The notes under the pieces are model-generated. The model saw nothing but the letters and a program-made list of their open reading frames with translations, was not told the origin of the DNA and did not search any database. From the NCBI GenBank assembly GCA_027489175.1, contig JAIYAE010000014.1:376491-440490 (forward strand): a stretch of DNA of 64,000 nt, read 5' to 3'. Both the position numbers and the translations under genes were made by a program. This DNA comes from Rhodobacter sp. GTDB taxonomy: Bacteria; Pseudomonadota; Alphaproteobacteria; Rhodobacterales; Rhodobacteraceae. Shown in pieces: positions 1-8,902 of the stretch; position 1 is the stretch's first letter, and each line of letters opens with the position of its first letter.

Positions 1-639
1 GGCAATCGCCACGGCATGTTCCTGAATGGCAAGCTGGGCATCCAGCATCGCCACATCGACCTGCGCACCCTGTCCGGTGCGTTCCCGGTCATACAGCGCC
101 GCAAGGATGCCTTGGGTCAGAAACATCCCCGCCGCGATATCGCCAATGCTGGCACCGACGCGGACTGGTGGGCCATCCGCCTCGCCGGTGATGGCCATCA
201 CCCCGCCCCGCGCCTGCACGACCATGTCATAGGCGGGTTTTTCGGCCTCTGGCCCGGTCTGCCCGAATCCCGAGACCGAGGCATAGATCAGCCGGGGAAA
301 GCGCGCATGCACCACCTTCCAGCCATAGCCCAGCCGGTGCAGGGCGCCGGGACGGAAATTCTCGATCAGAACATCAGCGCGGGCCAGCAATTGTTCAAAG
401 ATCGCGCGATCGGCGTCGTCGGTAAGGTCCAGCGCGATGGATTGCTTGCCCGCGTTCAAGGTCGCGAAATAGGCGCTTTGCCCATCCTTGAACGGCGGGA
501 AGGCGCGGGTATCGTCCCCGGTGCCCGGGCGTTCGACCTTGATGATGCGCGCGCCAAGGTCCTGCAGCGTGTGGCTGGCGAAAGGCCCGGCCAGAACATG
601 CGTCAGATCCAGTATCGTGATCCCGTTCAGGGGTGCCAT
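1..639 (-). CDS. CaiB/BaiF-family CoA-transferase, C-terminus cut by window edge
   Basis: The reverse strand is open from an ATG at 639 to the window edge (213 codons, no stop). The translation begins MAPLNGITILDLTHVLAGPF and continues with ERPGTGDDTRAFPPF, ENFRPGALHRLGYG and SVSGFGQTGP. These are hallmarks of family III CoA-transferases (formyl-CoA transferase / CaiB / alpha-methylacyl-CoA racemase type), which move CoA between carboxylic acids through an aspartyl thioester. The usual length is about 390-400 residues, so roughly the N-terminal half is visible. Substrate cannot be assigned. It diverges from the ABC-F gene starting at 735, leaving a 95-bp shared promoter region. Confidence 0.85.
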   Translation of the reverse strand, partial: MAPLNGITILDLTHVLAGPFASHTLQDLGARIIKVERPGTGDDTRAFPPFKDGQSAYFATLNAGKQSIALDLTDDADRAIFEQLLARADVLIENFRPGALHRLGYGWKVVHARFPRLIYASVSGFGQTGPEAEKPAYDMVVQARGGVMAITGEADGPPVRVGASIGDIAAGMFLTQGILAALYDRERTGQGAQVDVAMLDAQLAIQEHAVAIA

Positions 640-734
640 GGGACATGCCTTTTGTAAGTCTGCTTGGCCCATCCTTGCAGGCCGCGGCGTTCGGGGCGTT
701 GACGCGGATCAAATCCCCCACTACCTCGCCCCCC

Positions 735-2543
735 ATGGCACGCGCACCCCTCCTTCAGCTTTCCGGCATTTCGCTTACCTTCGGCGGCAATCCGGTGTTC
801 GATGATCTGACCCTTGTGGTCCAGCCCGGCGACCGGGTGGCCCTTGTCGGCCGCAACGGCTCGGGCAAGTCCACGCTGATGAAGGTGATGGCGGGGCTGG
901 TTGAAGCCGACAGCGGCACCCGGACCATCGCCCCCGGCACGACCGTGGGCTACATGGAGCAGGACCCGGACCTTTCGGGGTTTGAGACTTTGGGCGATTT
1001 CGCCGCGTCGCACCTGCCCGACGGCATGGAATACCGCCTTGCCGTGGTGGCCGAAGGCCTGAAGTTCCGCCCCGAAGCCCCCGTCGCCACCGCGTCGGGC
1101 GGCGAAAAACGCCGGGCGGCGCTGGCCAAGCTGCTGGCCGAAGCGCCGGACCTGATGCTGCTAGACGAACCCACCAACCACCTCGACATCCAGGCGATCG
1201 AGTGGCTGGAGGAAGAGCTGTCCTCCACCCGCACCGCCTTTGTCCTCATCTCCCACGACCGCGCCTTCCTGCGGGCGCTGACGAAAGCCACCCTCTGGAT
1301 CGACCGGGGCGAGGTGCGCCGCCGCGACTCGGGCTTTGACGGCTTTGAGGATTGGCGCGAAACCATCTGGGCCGAAGAGGACGAGGCCCGCCACAAGCTG
1401 GATCGCAAGATCAAGGCCGAGGCGAAATGGGCCGTCGAAGGCATCTCAGCCCGCCGCAAGCGCAACCAGGGCCGGGTCCGCGCCCTGGCCGCCCTGCGCG
1501 AAGAACGCTCCTCGCAGATCCGCCGTCAGGGCACCGCAGCCATGGCGCTGGAAAGCGGCACGACCTCTGGCAAGAAGGTGATCGAGGCGCAGCATCTGAC
1601 GAAATCCTTCGGCGACAAGCACCTTGTCCGCGATTTCAGCCTGCGCATCCTGCGTGGCGACCGGGTGGCTTTTGTCGGGCCGAACGGCGTCGGCAAGACC
1701 ACGCTTCTGAAACTTCTCACCACCGAACTGGCCCCCGATTCCGGCAAGGTGACCCTTGGCACCAACCTTGAGATTGCCGTCTTCGACCAGTCCCGCGCCC
1801 GGCTCGACCCTGAGGCCACGCTTTGGGACAACCTGACAGGCGATCCCCTGATGCGCGTCTCTGGCGCCTCGGATCAGGTGATGGTGCGCGGCACCCCGCG
1901 GCATGTGGTGGCCTACCTCAAGGACTTCCTCTTTGACGAAGCCCGCGCTCGCGCCCCCGTTCGCAGCCTGTCGGGCGGCGAAAAGGCCCGACTTTTGCTG
2001 GCCAAGCTGATGGCACAGCCGTCGAACCTTCTGATCCTGGACGAACCGACGAACGACCTTGACGTCGAAACGCTGGACCTTTTGCAGGATATCCTTGGCG
2101 ACTACGACGGCACCGTCCTCCTCGTTTCCCACGACCGCGATTTCATCGACCGCATCGCCACCGCGACCGTCGCGATGGAGGGTGAGGGCAGGGCGACCGT
2201 CTACCCCGGCGGCTGGTCCGACTATGCCGCCCAACGCGGCCAGCCAACCCCGGACCCCGCGCCTGCAGCCAAGCCCGCCAGCAAGACCGGCCCAGCCACC
2301 AAGGCCGAGGCTCCGCGCCAAAGCACGCTGACTTTCACCGAAAAGAAGCGCCTCGACGATCTGCCCGCCCAGATCGAACGGCTTGAGGCCGAGATCGCCA
2401 AGCTTGCCACCCTGCTGGCTGACCCCGATCTCTTCATCCGCGACCCGGCGAAGTTCCGCAAAGCGACCGCCGCGATGGCAGAGCGTCAGACCGCCCTGTC
2501 CACCGCCGAAGCGGATTGGCTTGACCTTGCGGAACGAGGATAG
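735..2543 (+). CDS. uup: ABC-F family ATPase, Uup-like
   Basis: Predicted 602-residue soluble protein with two fused ABC ATPase domains and no membrane segment, the ABC-F layout. Domain 1 has Walker A GRNGSGKST (residues 39-47), signature SGGEKRR (about 121) and Walker B MLLDEPTNHLD. Domain 2 has GPNGVGKTT (about 315), LSGGEKARLLL and LILDEPTNDLDVETLDLL. The DLDVETL wording and a charged C-terminal coiled coil (about 535-600) fit Uup rather than EttA or YheS. ABC-F proteins act on ribosomes, and Uup has also been linked to DNA transactions. An upstream in-frame ATG at 633 would overlap the divergent gene; MARAPLLQLSGISLTFGG at 735 is the natural start. Confidence 0.88.
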   Translation: MARAPLLQLSGISLTFGGNPVFDDLTLVVQPGDRVALVGRNGSGKSTLMKVMAGLVEADSGTRTIAPGTTVGYMEQDPDLSGFETLGDFAASHLPDGMEYRLAVVAEGLKFRPEAPVATASGGEKRRAALAKLLAEAPDLMLLDEPTNHLDIQAIEWLEEELSSTRTAFVLISHDRAFLRALTKATLWIDRGEVRRRDSGFDGFEDWRETIWAEEDEARHKLDRKIKAEAKWAVEGISARRKRNQGRVRALAALREERSSQIRRQGTAAMALESGTTSGKKVIEAQHLTKSFGDKHLVRDFSLRILRGDRVAFVGPNGVGKTTLLKLLTTELAPDSGKVTLGTNLEIAVFDQSRARLDPEATLWDNLTGDPLMRVSGASDQVMVRGTPRHVVAYLKDFLFDEARARAPVRSLSGGEKARLLLAKLMAQPSNLLILDEPTNDLDVETLDLLQDILGDYDGTVLLVSHDRDFIDRIATATVAMEGEGRATVYPGGWSDYAAQRGQPTPDPAPAAKPASKTGPATKAEAPRQSTLTFTEKKRLDDLPAQIERLEAEIAKLATLLADPDLFIRDPAKFRKATAAMAERQTALSTAEADWLDLAERG

Positions 2544-2735
2544 ACCAACGCCTGACGGCCACTAGGCGCTCCATGACATTTGCGTGAAACAGGTATCCTG
2601 GAGGAGGGGCGGCGGTTTCCGGCCCAATGCTCCCGGGTTCCTCGGCGCTTATCGGCCACCACCGAACACATCGCATCACCCCCGCGTGACAGGGCATTGT
2701 CCCTGACCCAATTCCCCCCCATTCCCTTTGGACCC

Positions 2736-2757
2736 GGCCCGAACTTTTCGTCGGGCC
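2736..2757 (+). other. Hairpin in the 5' leader of the outer-membrane protein gene
   Basis: GGCCCGA (2736-2742) and TCGGGCC (2751-2757) form a perfect 7-bp stem with an 8-nt loop, 10 nt before the CAGGAG ribosome-binding site of the downstream gene. No T-tract follows, so it is not a normal terminator. It may stabilise the mRNA or mask translation. The rest of 2544-2735 shows nothing I can name. Confidence 0.4.
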
Positions 2758-2778
2758 CAATCCATGCAGGAGATTGCA

Positions 2779-3375
2779 ATGAAAAAAATCGCAGCAGCGC
2801 TCGCTACCTTCGCCATCGTCAGCCCGGCCTTCGCCGGCGGCCCGGTTGAAGTGGCCCCCGAACCGACGGTCGAAGCGACCTATGCCCCGGCAGCCCCGGC
2901 TGGCATCGACTGGACGGGCTTCTATGCCGGTGCCCAACTGGGCTACGCCGACATCGATTCCAGCACCGGCACCCTGGAAGGCAACGGCTACCTTGGCGGT
3001 ATCCACGCCGGCTACCGTTGGGATTTCGGCAGCTACGTTGCTGGTGCCGAACTCGACTATGACAGCGCCAACATCGATCTTGGCGGCACCACCGGCACGC
3101 TGGATGACGTTGCCCGTCTGAAACTTCTGGGCGGGGCCAAGCTTGGCAACAGCCTGATCTACGCAACCGCTGGTGCCGCATATGCCAGCGCAACCGTGGG
3201 CGGGACCGAACTGAGCGACAACGGCGTCTTCTACGGTGCTGGCGTCAACACCGCCGTGTCCGAGCGTTGGACCGTTGGTGCCGAACTCCTGCAGCACGAC
3301 TTCAACAATTTCGACGGCTCGACCGTTGATCTTGATGCGACGACGCTGTCGGCCAAGGTTGGCATGCGCTTCTAA
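2779..3375 (+). CDS. Outer-membrane beta-barrel protein (Omp25/opacity-like)
   Basis: 198 residues. The start is chosen at MKKIAAALATFAIVSPAFA, a clean Sec signal peptide with AFA cleavage, 7 nt after CAGGAG. A short Pro/Ala linker leads to WTGFYAGAQLGYADIDSS, the usual opening strand of small alphaproteobacterial outer-membrane beta-barrels (OMP_b-brl family). The remainder alternates Gly/aromatic strands (YLGGIHAGYRWDFGSYVAGAELDYD, KLLGGAKLGNSLIYATAGAAYA) and ends in GMRF with a C-terminal Phe, as expected for BAM recognition. It is probably an 8-strand structural or surface barrel. It is monocistronic, with hairpins on both sides. No specific ligand can be proposed. Confidence 0.82.
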   Translation: MKKIAAALATFAIVSPAFAGGPVEVAPEPTVEATYAPAAPAGIDWTGFYAGAQLGYADIDSSTGTLEGNGYLGGIHAGYRWDFGSYVAGAELDYDSANIDLGGTTGTLDDVARLKLLGGAKLGNSLIYATAGAAYASATVGGTELSDNGVFYGAGVNTAVSERWTVGAELLQHDFNNFDGSTVDLDATTLSAKVGMRF

Positions 3376-3391
3376 GCGCGCCCCTGATCTG

Positions 3392-3420
3392 CCCCTTTCC
3401 CGATCCGTTGGGGAAGGGGG
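3392..3420. terminator. Hairpin between convergent genes
   Basis: CCCCTTTCCC (3392-3401) pairs with GGGGAAGGGG (3410-3419) over 10 bp with one G-U pair and an 8-nt loop. It sits between the stop of the outer-membrane gene and the convergent stop at 3454. There is no strong T-run, so it may be a Rho-assisted end or a 3'-protecting structure serving either strand. Confidence 0.5.
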
Positions 3421-3453
3421 GACCGGGCACGTCCCGGCTGACTAACCCCATCT

Positions 3454-3939
3454 TTACGGGCAGGGGTTCAATGGCTGCAGAAGGAACCTGCGGTCATCGC
3501 CCGCATCCGCGCGCAGGGTGACAAAGCCCGTTTCCCCTTCAAAGCCCATTCCGGCCTTGTCCACGGTCACAAGGGCCGCGCCGCCTTTTGACGTGGCAAT
3601 CGTGAAGGCACCCGCATCCCCCTCCATCATGCAGCCCAGCCGTGTGCTGTCGTGAACCTGGCAATAGGCCAGCGCCTCAAGCGCCTCATCAGGCCGGTCG
3701 CGCAGGGTGATCGTGACCCAGACCAGCATCGCAGGGTCTTCCACCTTGGCCCCTTCCGGGCGCAGAGCAATGCTGCTGACCATCTGCGCCGGATGTTCTG
3801 CCAGATGCTGCGCAGAATAAGTGCGGGCATAGCAGTTTGCATCGGACGGGAACAAAACCTCTCGCGGGCTTTCAGCGGCAAGGGGGGCAGCGGCCAACAG
3901 GATCAGGATCGTCGCGTAAAGTCCTGGTCTGCCTACCAT
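3454..3939 (-). CDS. Exported protein of unknown function
   Basis: 161 residues starting MVGRPGLYATILILLAAAPLAAES, a predicted signal peptide. The mature part has two or three cysteines (DANCYARTY, LAYCQVHD, RLGCMMEG) that could form disulfides in the periplasm. I do not recognise a family. The start overlaps the stop of the upstream TPM-domain gene by 7 nt on the same strand, so the two are very likely translationally coupled, and it may act with that protein. Longer upstream in-frame reading would run inside the TPM gene and is rejected. Confidence 0.7.
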   Translation of the reverse strand: MVGRPGLYATILILLAAAPLAAESPREVLFPSDANCYARTYSAQHLAEHPAQMVSSIALRPEGAKVEDPAMLVWVTITLRDRPDEALEALAYCQVHDSTRLGCMMEGDAGAFTIATSKGGAALVTVDKAGMGFEGETGFVTLRADAGDDRRFLLQPLNPCP

Positions 3940-4877
3940 TTCCCGCTTGCACCACCGCCTGAAGACCGCCCGCCGCCAAAGCCGCCACTGCGGGATGACC
4001 CGCCGCCGCTGCTGCCGGTGGTCGAACTCAGCCGCGAGGCACCGAAAGACTGGCTTCGCCCCACGCGGAACTGCTTGCGGTCGACAAAGCCGCAGCTGGT
4101 GCATTTCTGATGCTCGATTCCGGTGCCGCTCGACATCAGCGTCGCAGGCTCGATCACCTCGCGCGTGCGCGAAAGGGTCGCTTCGCCGCAGCGGGGGCAC
4201 AGCTTCCGCGCCCTGGCCGAGCGCCAGAAGAAAAAGATCACCGCCGCCCCGAAGGCCCCGGCCCCGGCCAGCCAGGGTACATTGCTTGGAATCTCTTCGG
4301 CAAAGCCGTCGGTCAGGGTGACGGGGCGGCCTTCGATGAAGGGCGCGATCAGCCTTTCGCGTGAGGAGGCGATGCCCGCCTCGATCCCCTGCGCCATGCG
4401 CCCCTCACGCAACTCGGGCAAGACAGCGGTGGACAGGACCCGCGCTGCGCGCCCGTCATAGACCGCATCATAGCCCGCACCCAGCGCAATGCGCACTTCG
4501 CGCGCGTCGCTGACGACCAGCATCATGATGCCGTCATTGCGCTCGGCGTCGCCCACGCCCCAGGCGTTGAACAGCGCCTTGGCATAGGCATCCAGCCGCT
4601 GGCCCGCACCGCCGTAGTTTTCGATGGAGGGCAGGGTGACCACCACCATCTGCACCCCGGTTTCCGCCCGCACCGCCGCCAAAAGGCCCGCAATCCGGCC
4701 TTCGGCGGCCGGGTCCAGCACATCAGCAAAGTCCGACAGCGTCTCGCTCAGCGGGGCGGGCAGGGCCGGATTGGTCACCGGCTCGGGCGCAGGATCGGCT
4801 GAGGTTTGTGCAAAAGCACCCGGGGAAAATACCCCGAGCGCCAGCGTCACCGCGATGGCAAGGGCCTTGATTGTCAT
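3933..4877 (-). CDS. TPM-domain membrane protein (YgcG/Psb32 type) with zinc ribbon
   Basis: 314 residues. The start at 4877 gives MTIKALAIAVTLALGVFSPGAFA, a signal peptide. Residues about 40-190 are a TPM domain (LSDFADVLDPAAEGRIAGLLAAVRAETGVQMVVVTLPSIENYG, RNDGIMMLVVSDAREVRIALGAGY). A membrane segment follows (WLAGAGAFGAAVIFFFW), then a four-cysteine ribbon (CPRCGE ... CTSCG), then a low-complexity Gly/Ser tail. The arrangement matches TPM proteins anchored with the domain in the periplasm, a family with proposed phosphatase or repair-accessory roles. The ATG overlaps the stop of the upstream decarboxylase gene (ATGA), so it belongs to a three-gene operon. Confidence 0.8.
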   Translation of the reverse strand: MTIKALAIAVTLALGVFSPGAFAQTSADPAPEPVTNPALPAPLSETLSDFADVLDPAAEGRIAGLLAAVRAETGVQMVVVTLPSIENYGGAGQRLDAYAKALFNAWGVGDAERNDGIMMLVVSDAREVRIALGAGYDAVYDGRAARVLSTAVLPELREGRMAQGIEAGIASSRERLIAPFIEGRPVTLTDGFAEEIPSNVPWLAGAGAFGAAVIFFFWRSARARKLCPRCGEATLSRTREVIEPATLMSSGTGIEHQKCTSCGFVDRKQFRVGRSQSFGASRLSSTTGSSGGGSSRSGGFGGGRSSGGGASGKW

Positions 4878-6259
4878 GATGCAAGCAATTCTTTGAGTGT
4901 TGTTGCAATCAACATGACATCTTCGCGACAACAGTCAAATGATCCGACCTGCACCCGGATGGCAAACACGCCATCCACCCGTGTCTGGGTCAGGTACAGC
5001 CGGCCATCGTCGTTGATCCGCGCCAAAAGCGCCTCGGTCGCCGCATCTGTTTCCAAAGCGAAACAAAAGAGCGACAGCCGGGGTTCGGTCACGATTCGAA
5101 TTCCCGGCAGAGCGGCGATCTGATCCCGCGCCTCCAGCGCCCAGGCCACGTGGTTGCGGATTCGTTCTCGCAGCCCCGCCAACCCATAGGCGCGCAGCAC
5201 GAACCACAGCTTCAGCGCCCGGAACCGGCGGCCCAGGGGCACGGTCCATTCGTTGAAGTTGACGATCTCCTCACGCCCCGCCGTTTCCAGATAGGTCGGC
5301 CGCAGGCCAAGCGTGCGGACCTGCGCGCCGGGATCGCGTATGAACTGGACGGAACAGTCGAACTGCGCCCCAAGCCACTTGTGCGGGTTCAGAACAACCG
5401 AATCCGCCCCCTCAACGCCCGCCCAGAGCTCGCGGAACTCCGGGCAGATCATCGCCGACCCGGCCCAGGCCGCATCGACATGGACCGGCACGCCCGCCGC
5501 CTGCGCCGCCGCGATGCACTCGCCGATCCGGTCGAAGGCCCCCACGCTGGTGCCCCCGGCGCACAAGATCACGCCCGCAGGCAACATCCCCGCCGCCCGG
5601 TCCGCCTCAATCGCCGCCGCCAGCGCCGCCCCGGTCATCGCCCGGTCCGCGTCCACCGCCACCTTCACCAAGTTGCGCTGCCCAATCCCCGCCACCCGTA
5701 TCGCCTTGTCGACGGATGAATGCGTCTCGGCACTTGCGTAGAACCGCAACACCGGCCCGCCCTGCAGCCCGTCCTCCAGCCCGCGCCAGCCAAGCGCGCG
5801 TTCCCGCATCGTCAACACCGCCGACAGCGTCGCCGTTGTCGCCGTGTCATGGATCGTGCCGACGAACCCCTCCGGCAGCCCCACCGCCTGACGCAGCCAG
5901 TCGACCATCACCTGCTCGATCTCGGTCGCGGCGGGTGAGGTCTGCCAGATCAGCGCATTGCACCCCATCGCATTGACCAGCTGCTCTGCCAGCATCGACG
6001 CCGGGGCGGCGTTGGCCGGGAAATAGGCAAAGAAACGCGGGTGCTGCCAATGCGTCATGCCCCCGGGCACGATCGCTTCAAAATCCGCCCAGATCGCCTC
6101 CATCGGCTCCGCGCCCTCAGGCGGCGCGCCCGGCACCTGGCGCGCCACGGCCCCCGGCACCAGCGGCGCCCGCACCGGCCTGTCGCGCAACCCCGCATGA
6201 TAATCGGCCGCCCAGTCCGCCGCCCGCTTCGACCACAACCTTAGACCTTCATGGTCCAT
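4874..6259 (-). CDS. PLP-dependent group II decarboxylase (aromatic-L-amino-acid decarboxylase-like)
   Basis: 461 residues, start MDHEGLRLWSKRAADW at 6259 behind a good GGAGGA site. The fold-type I decarboxylase signature is clear: THWQHPRFFAYFP near the N-terminus, HVDAAWAGSAMICPE in the middle, and NPHKWLG with the lysine that forms the PLP Schiff base. C-terminal text (YLTQTRVDGVFAIRVQVG) also fits DOPA/tryptophan/tyrosine decarboxylases. These remove CO2 from aromatic amino acids to give amines; the exact substrate is not readable from sequence. First gene of an operon with the TPM and exported proteins, diverging from the lipoprotein gene at 6432 (172-bp spacer with no evident site). Confidence 0.82.
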   Translation of the reverse strand: MDHEGLRLWSKRAADWAADYHAGLRDRPVRAPLVPGAVARQVPGAPPEGAEPMEAIWADFEAIVPGGMTHWQHPRFFAYFPANAAPASMLAEQLVNAMGCNALIWQTSPAATEIEQVMVDWLRQAVGLPEGFVGTIHDTATTATLSAVLTMRERALGWRGLEDGLQGGPVLRFYASAETHSSVDKAIRVAGIGQRNLVKVAVDADRAMTGAALAAAIEADRAAGMLPAGVILCAGGTSVGAFDRIGECIAAAQAAGVPVHVDAAWAGSAMICPEFRELWAGVEGADSVVLNPHKWLGAQFDCSVQFIRDPGAQVRTLGLRPTYLETAGREEIVNFNEWTVPLGRRFRALKLWFVLRAYGLAGLRERIRNHVAWALEARDQIAALPGIRIVTEPRLSLFCFALETDAATEALLARINDDGRLYLTQTRVDGVFAIRVQVGSFDCCREDVMLIATTLKELLAS

Positions 6260-6431
6260 TCCGTCCTCCCGTTCCGGCCAGCAAAGGGGCAGCAAAGCGG
6301 CGGAACCGCAGGCAAAGACCCACGAGTCGCCATGTCACCACCTTGTTTGGGTCACGGTTCTTGCTTAGGGTTTCCTTCATCAAAACGGAAGATACCGTCC
6401 TCCATCCCTCTTGCTTGCCCATAGGTGACCC

Positions 6432-7049
6432 ATGTCCTTCTCTCGCCGCGCCGTGCTTCTTGGCCTTTCAGTTGCCGCGCTGACCGCCTGCGTTCCCGGA
6501 AACCGGTTTGAGACGGCCTATGACCCTGTCCCTGCCGCGGTCTCGCAAGGCTGGCGCCTGTCGGATGTGCAGGTCGATGTCCCCAAGACCCTCGTCGTCT
6601 CCGAGGCGAAGTCGCTTCTGCCCAACGCCGATATCGTCTGGCGCGAAGACCCGCTGGGCGACCGCTACATTCAGGTCGACAAGATCATGACCGATGCCAT
6701 CCGCGCCGGGGCGCAGGGGCTGCGCGGCTCGCGCCCCGTCATCATTGACGTGACGGTCACCCGCTTCCACGCCCTGACGTTCGAAGCGGAACAGCGCGGG
6801 CAGGATTGGGGCGTGCACAACATCGACTTCATCGCCCGCGTGGTTGATGCAAGCTCGGGTGAGGTTCTGCTGCGCGACACCCTGATCCGCGCCGAACTGC
6901 CCGCCCTTTCCGGCGCCCAGATGGCTGAGGCGCGCAAACAGGGCCAGACCCAGAAGAAGATGATCACCGCCCATGTCGCCCGGACTGTCGCGGGCTGGCT
7001 TGGCATTGGGCCGGACAACCGCGGCGCCTTCACCCGTTCGGGCGACTGA
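6432..7049 (+). CDS. Putative lipoprotein, DUF6778-like
   Basis: 205 residues with MSFSRRAVLLGLSVAALTAC, a lipoprotein signal with an LTAC lipobox (acylated Cys at residue 20). The body (VQVDVPKTLVVSEAKSLLPNADIVWREDP, IIDVTVTRFHALTFEAEQR) resembles a conserved Rhodobacteraceae lipoprotein family that I recall as DUF6778; function unknown. It probably sits on the periplasmic face of a membrane. It is followed by the cysS leader region on the same strand. Confidence 0.7.
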   Translation: MSFSRRAVLLGLSVAALTACVPGNRFETAYDPVPAAVSQGWRLSDVQVDVPKTLVVSEAKSLLPNADIVWREDPLGDRYIQVDKIMTDAIRAGAQGLRGSRPVIIDVTVTRFHALTFEAEQRGQDWGVHNIDFIARVVDASSGEVLLRDTLIRAELPALSGAQMAEARKQGQTQKKMITAHVARTVAGWLGIGPDNRGAFTRSGD

Positions 7050-7135
7050 TCTGGCATTTGGCGGTCCGTCTTTCCCGCGCGAAGGCGGGCCGCCCCACTT
7101 GCACCGCGCCACCGCGCCATGCTAGGCCGACCCAC

Positions 7136-7180
7136 ATGACGACGTTGCGCAACATCTGCATCTGCTGCATTACCCGCTGA
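7136..7180 (+). CDS. Cysteine-rich leader peptide upstream of cysS
   Basis: A 14-codon reading frame, [14 protein letters not shown] then TGA, lies 86 nt before the cysS start. Three of four successive residues after Ile-7 are Cys (TGC ATC TGC TGC). Cys is among the rarest amino acids, so chance is unlikely though not excluded. The layout (Cys-rich peptide, hairpin with T5, then cysteinyl-tRNA synthetase) is that of a ribosome-mediated attenuator sensing charged Cys-tRNA. A CATGCTAGG stretch at 7118-7126 could be a -10 region close to the ATG, making the peptide nearly leaderless. No strong Shine-Dalgarno is seen. Confidence 0.55.
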   Translation: MTTLRNICICCITR

Positions 7181-7189
7181 CTTCGGTCG

Positions 7190-7254
7190 CGCGGGCGCTT
7201 CGTCATTCCCTCAGGATGAAAAGCCACTCCCGCGCGGGGAAAGCCTGCGTTTTT
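7190..7254 (+). terminator. Putative attenuator hairpin before cysS
   Basis: CGCGGGC (7190-7196) can pair with GCCTGCG (7243-7249, one G-U), immediately followed by TTTTT (7250-7254): a terminator-like end 13 nt before the cysS ATG. A competing 8-bp pairing joins CGCGCGGG (7188-7195) with CCCGCGCG (7229-7236), and the two are mutually exclusive because they share 7190-7195. That is the switch geometry expected of attenuation. The loop is long, so thermodynamics need computing. Confidence 0.4.
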
Positions 7255-7266
7255 GGGACGACTGAC

Positions 7267-8733
<1,467 letters not shown>

Positions 8734-8746
8734 CCCCCGCGCGCCA

Positions 8747-8768
8747 CCGGAATTTTCGAAAATTCCGG
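8747..8768. repeat. Perfect 22-bp palindrome downstream of cysS
   Basis: The half CCGGAATTTTC is followed directly by its exact reverse complement, giving an uninterrupted 22-bp palindrome centred on TCGA. It lies 13 bp after the cysS stop and 2 bp before a second palindrome. It probably forms a stem in RNA; AT-rich arms followed by TTTT further on make a terminator role plausible. I recall similar tandem palindromes in Rhodobacteraceae intergenic DNA. Confidence 0.7.
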
Positions 8769-8770
8769 CC

Positions 8771-8790
8771 AAAATCCTTCGAAGGATTTT
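8771..8790. terminator. Perfect 20-bp palindrome, terminator-like
   Basis: AAAATCCTTC followed by GAAGGATTTT is a perfect palindrome centred on TTCGAA, ending in TTTT. In either direction the RNA is a stem with a terminal U-run, so it can act as an intrinsic terminator for cysS on the plus strand. With the neighbouring 22-bp palindrome it forms a tandem pair. Confidence 0.6.
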
Positions 8791-8836
8791 GTCTCGCCCA
8801 ATGCCAAACCGTTACGAAATCCTTAAACTGCCAAGC

Positions 8837-8883
8837 TAACCCATTGATTTCACGCCTGTCGAAGCATGTCCCTGCCCGGGACA
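8837..8883 (+). repeat. 47-bp repeat element, copy A, upstream of cimA
   Basis: Begins TAACCCATTGATTTCA and ends with the dyad TGTCCC-TGCCC-GGGACA (8867-8883). A second copy lies in reverse orientation at 25916-25962. By eye the 47-bp copies match at 39 positions, with both ends nearly identical and a variable middle. Copy A ends 19 nt before the cimA ATG. The dyad looks like a protein-binding site or RNA stem. Confidence 0.7.
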
Positions 8884-8902
8884 CCCATCCCGGACCCACC
8901 CC

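Noticed and set aside
2736-2757. RNA thermometer upstream of the outer-membrane protein gene
   Set aside because: The hairpin ends before the Shine-Dalgarno and does not pair with it, so temperature masking of the ribosome-binding site is not supported.
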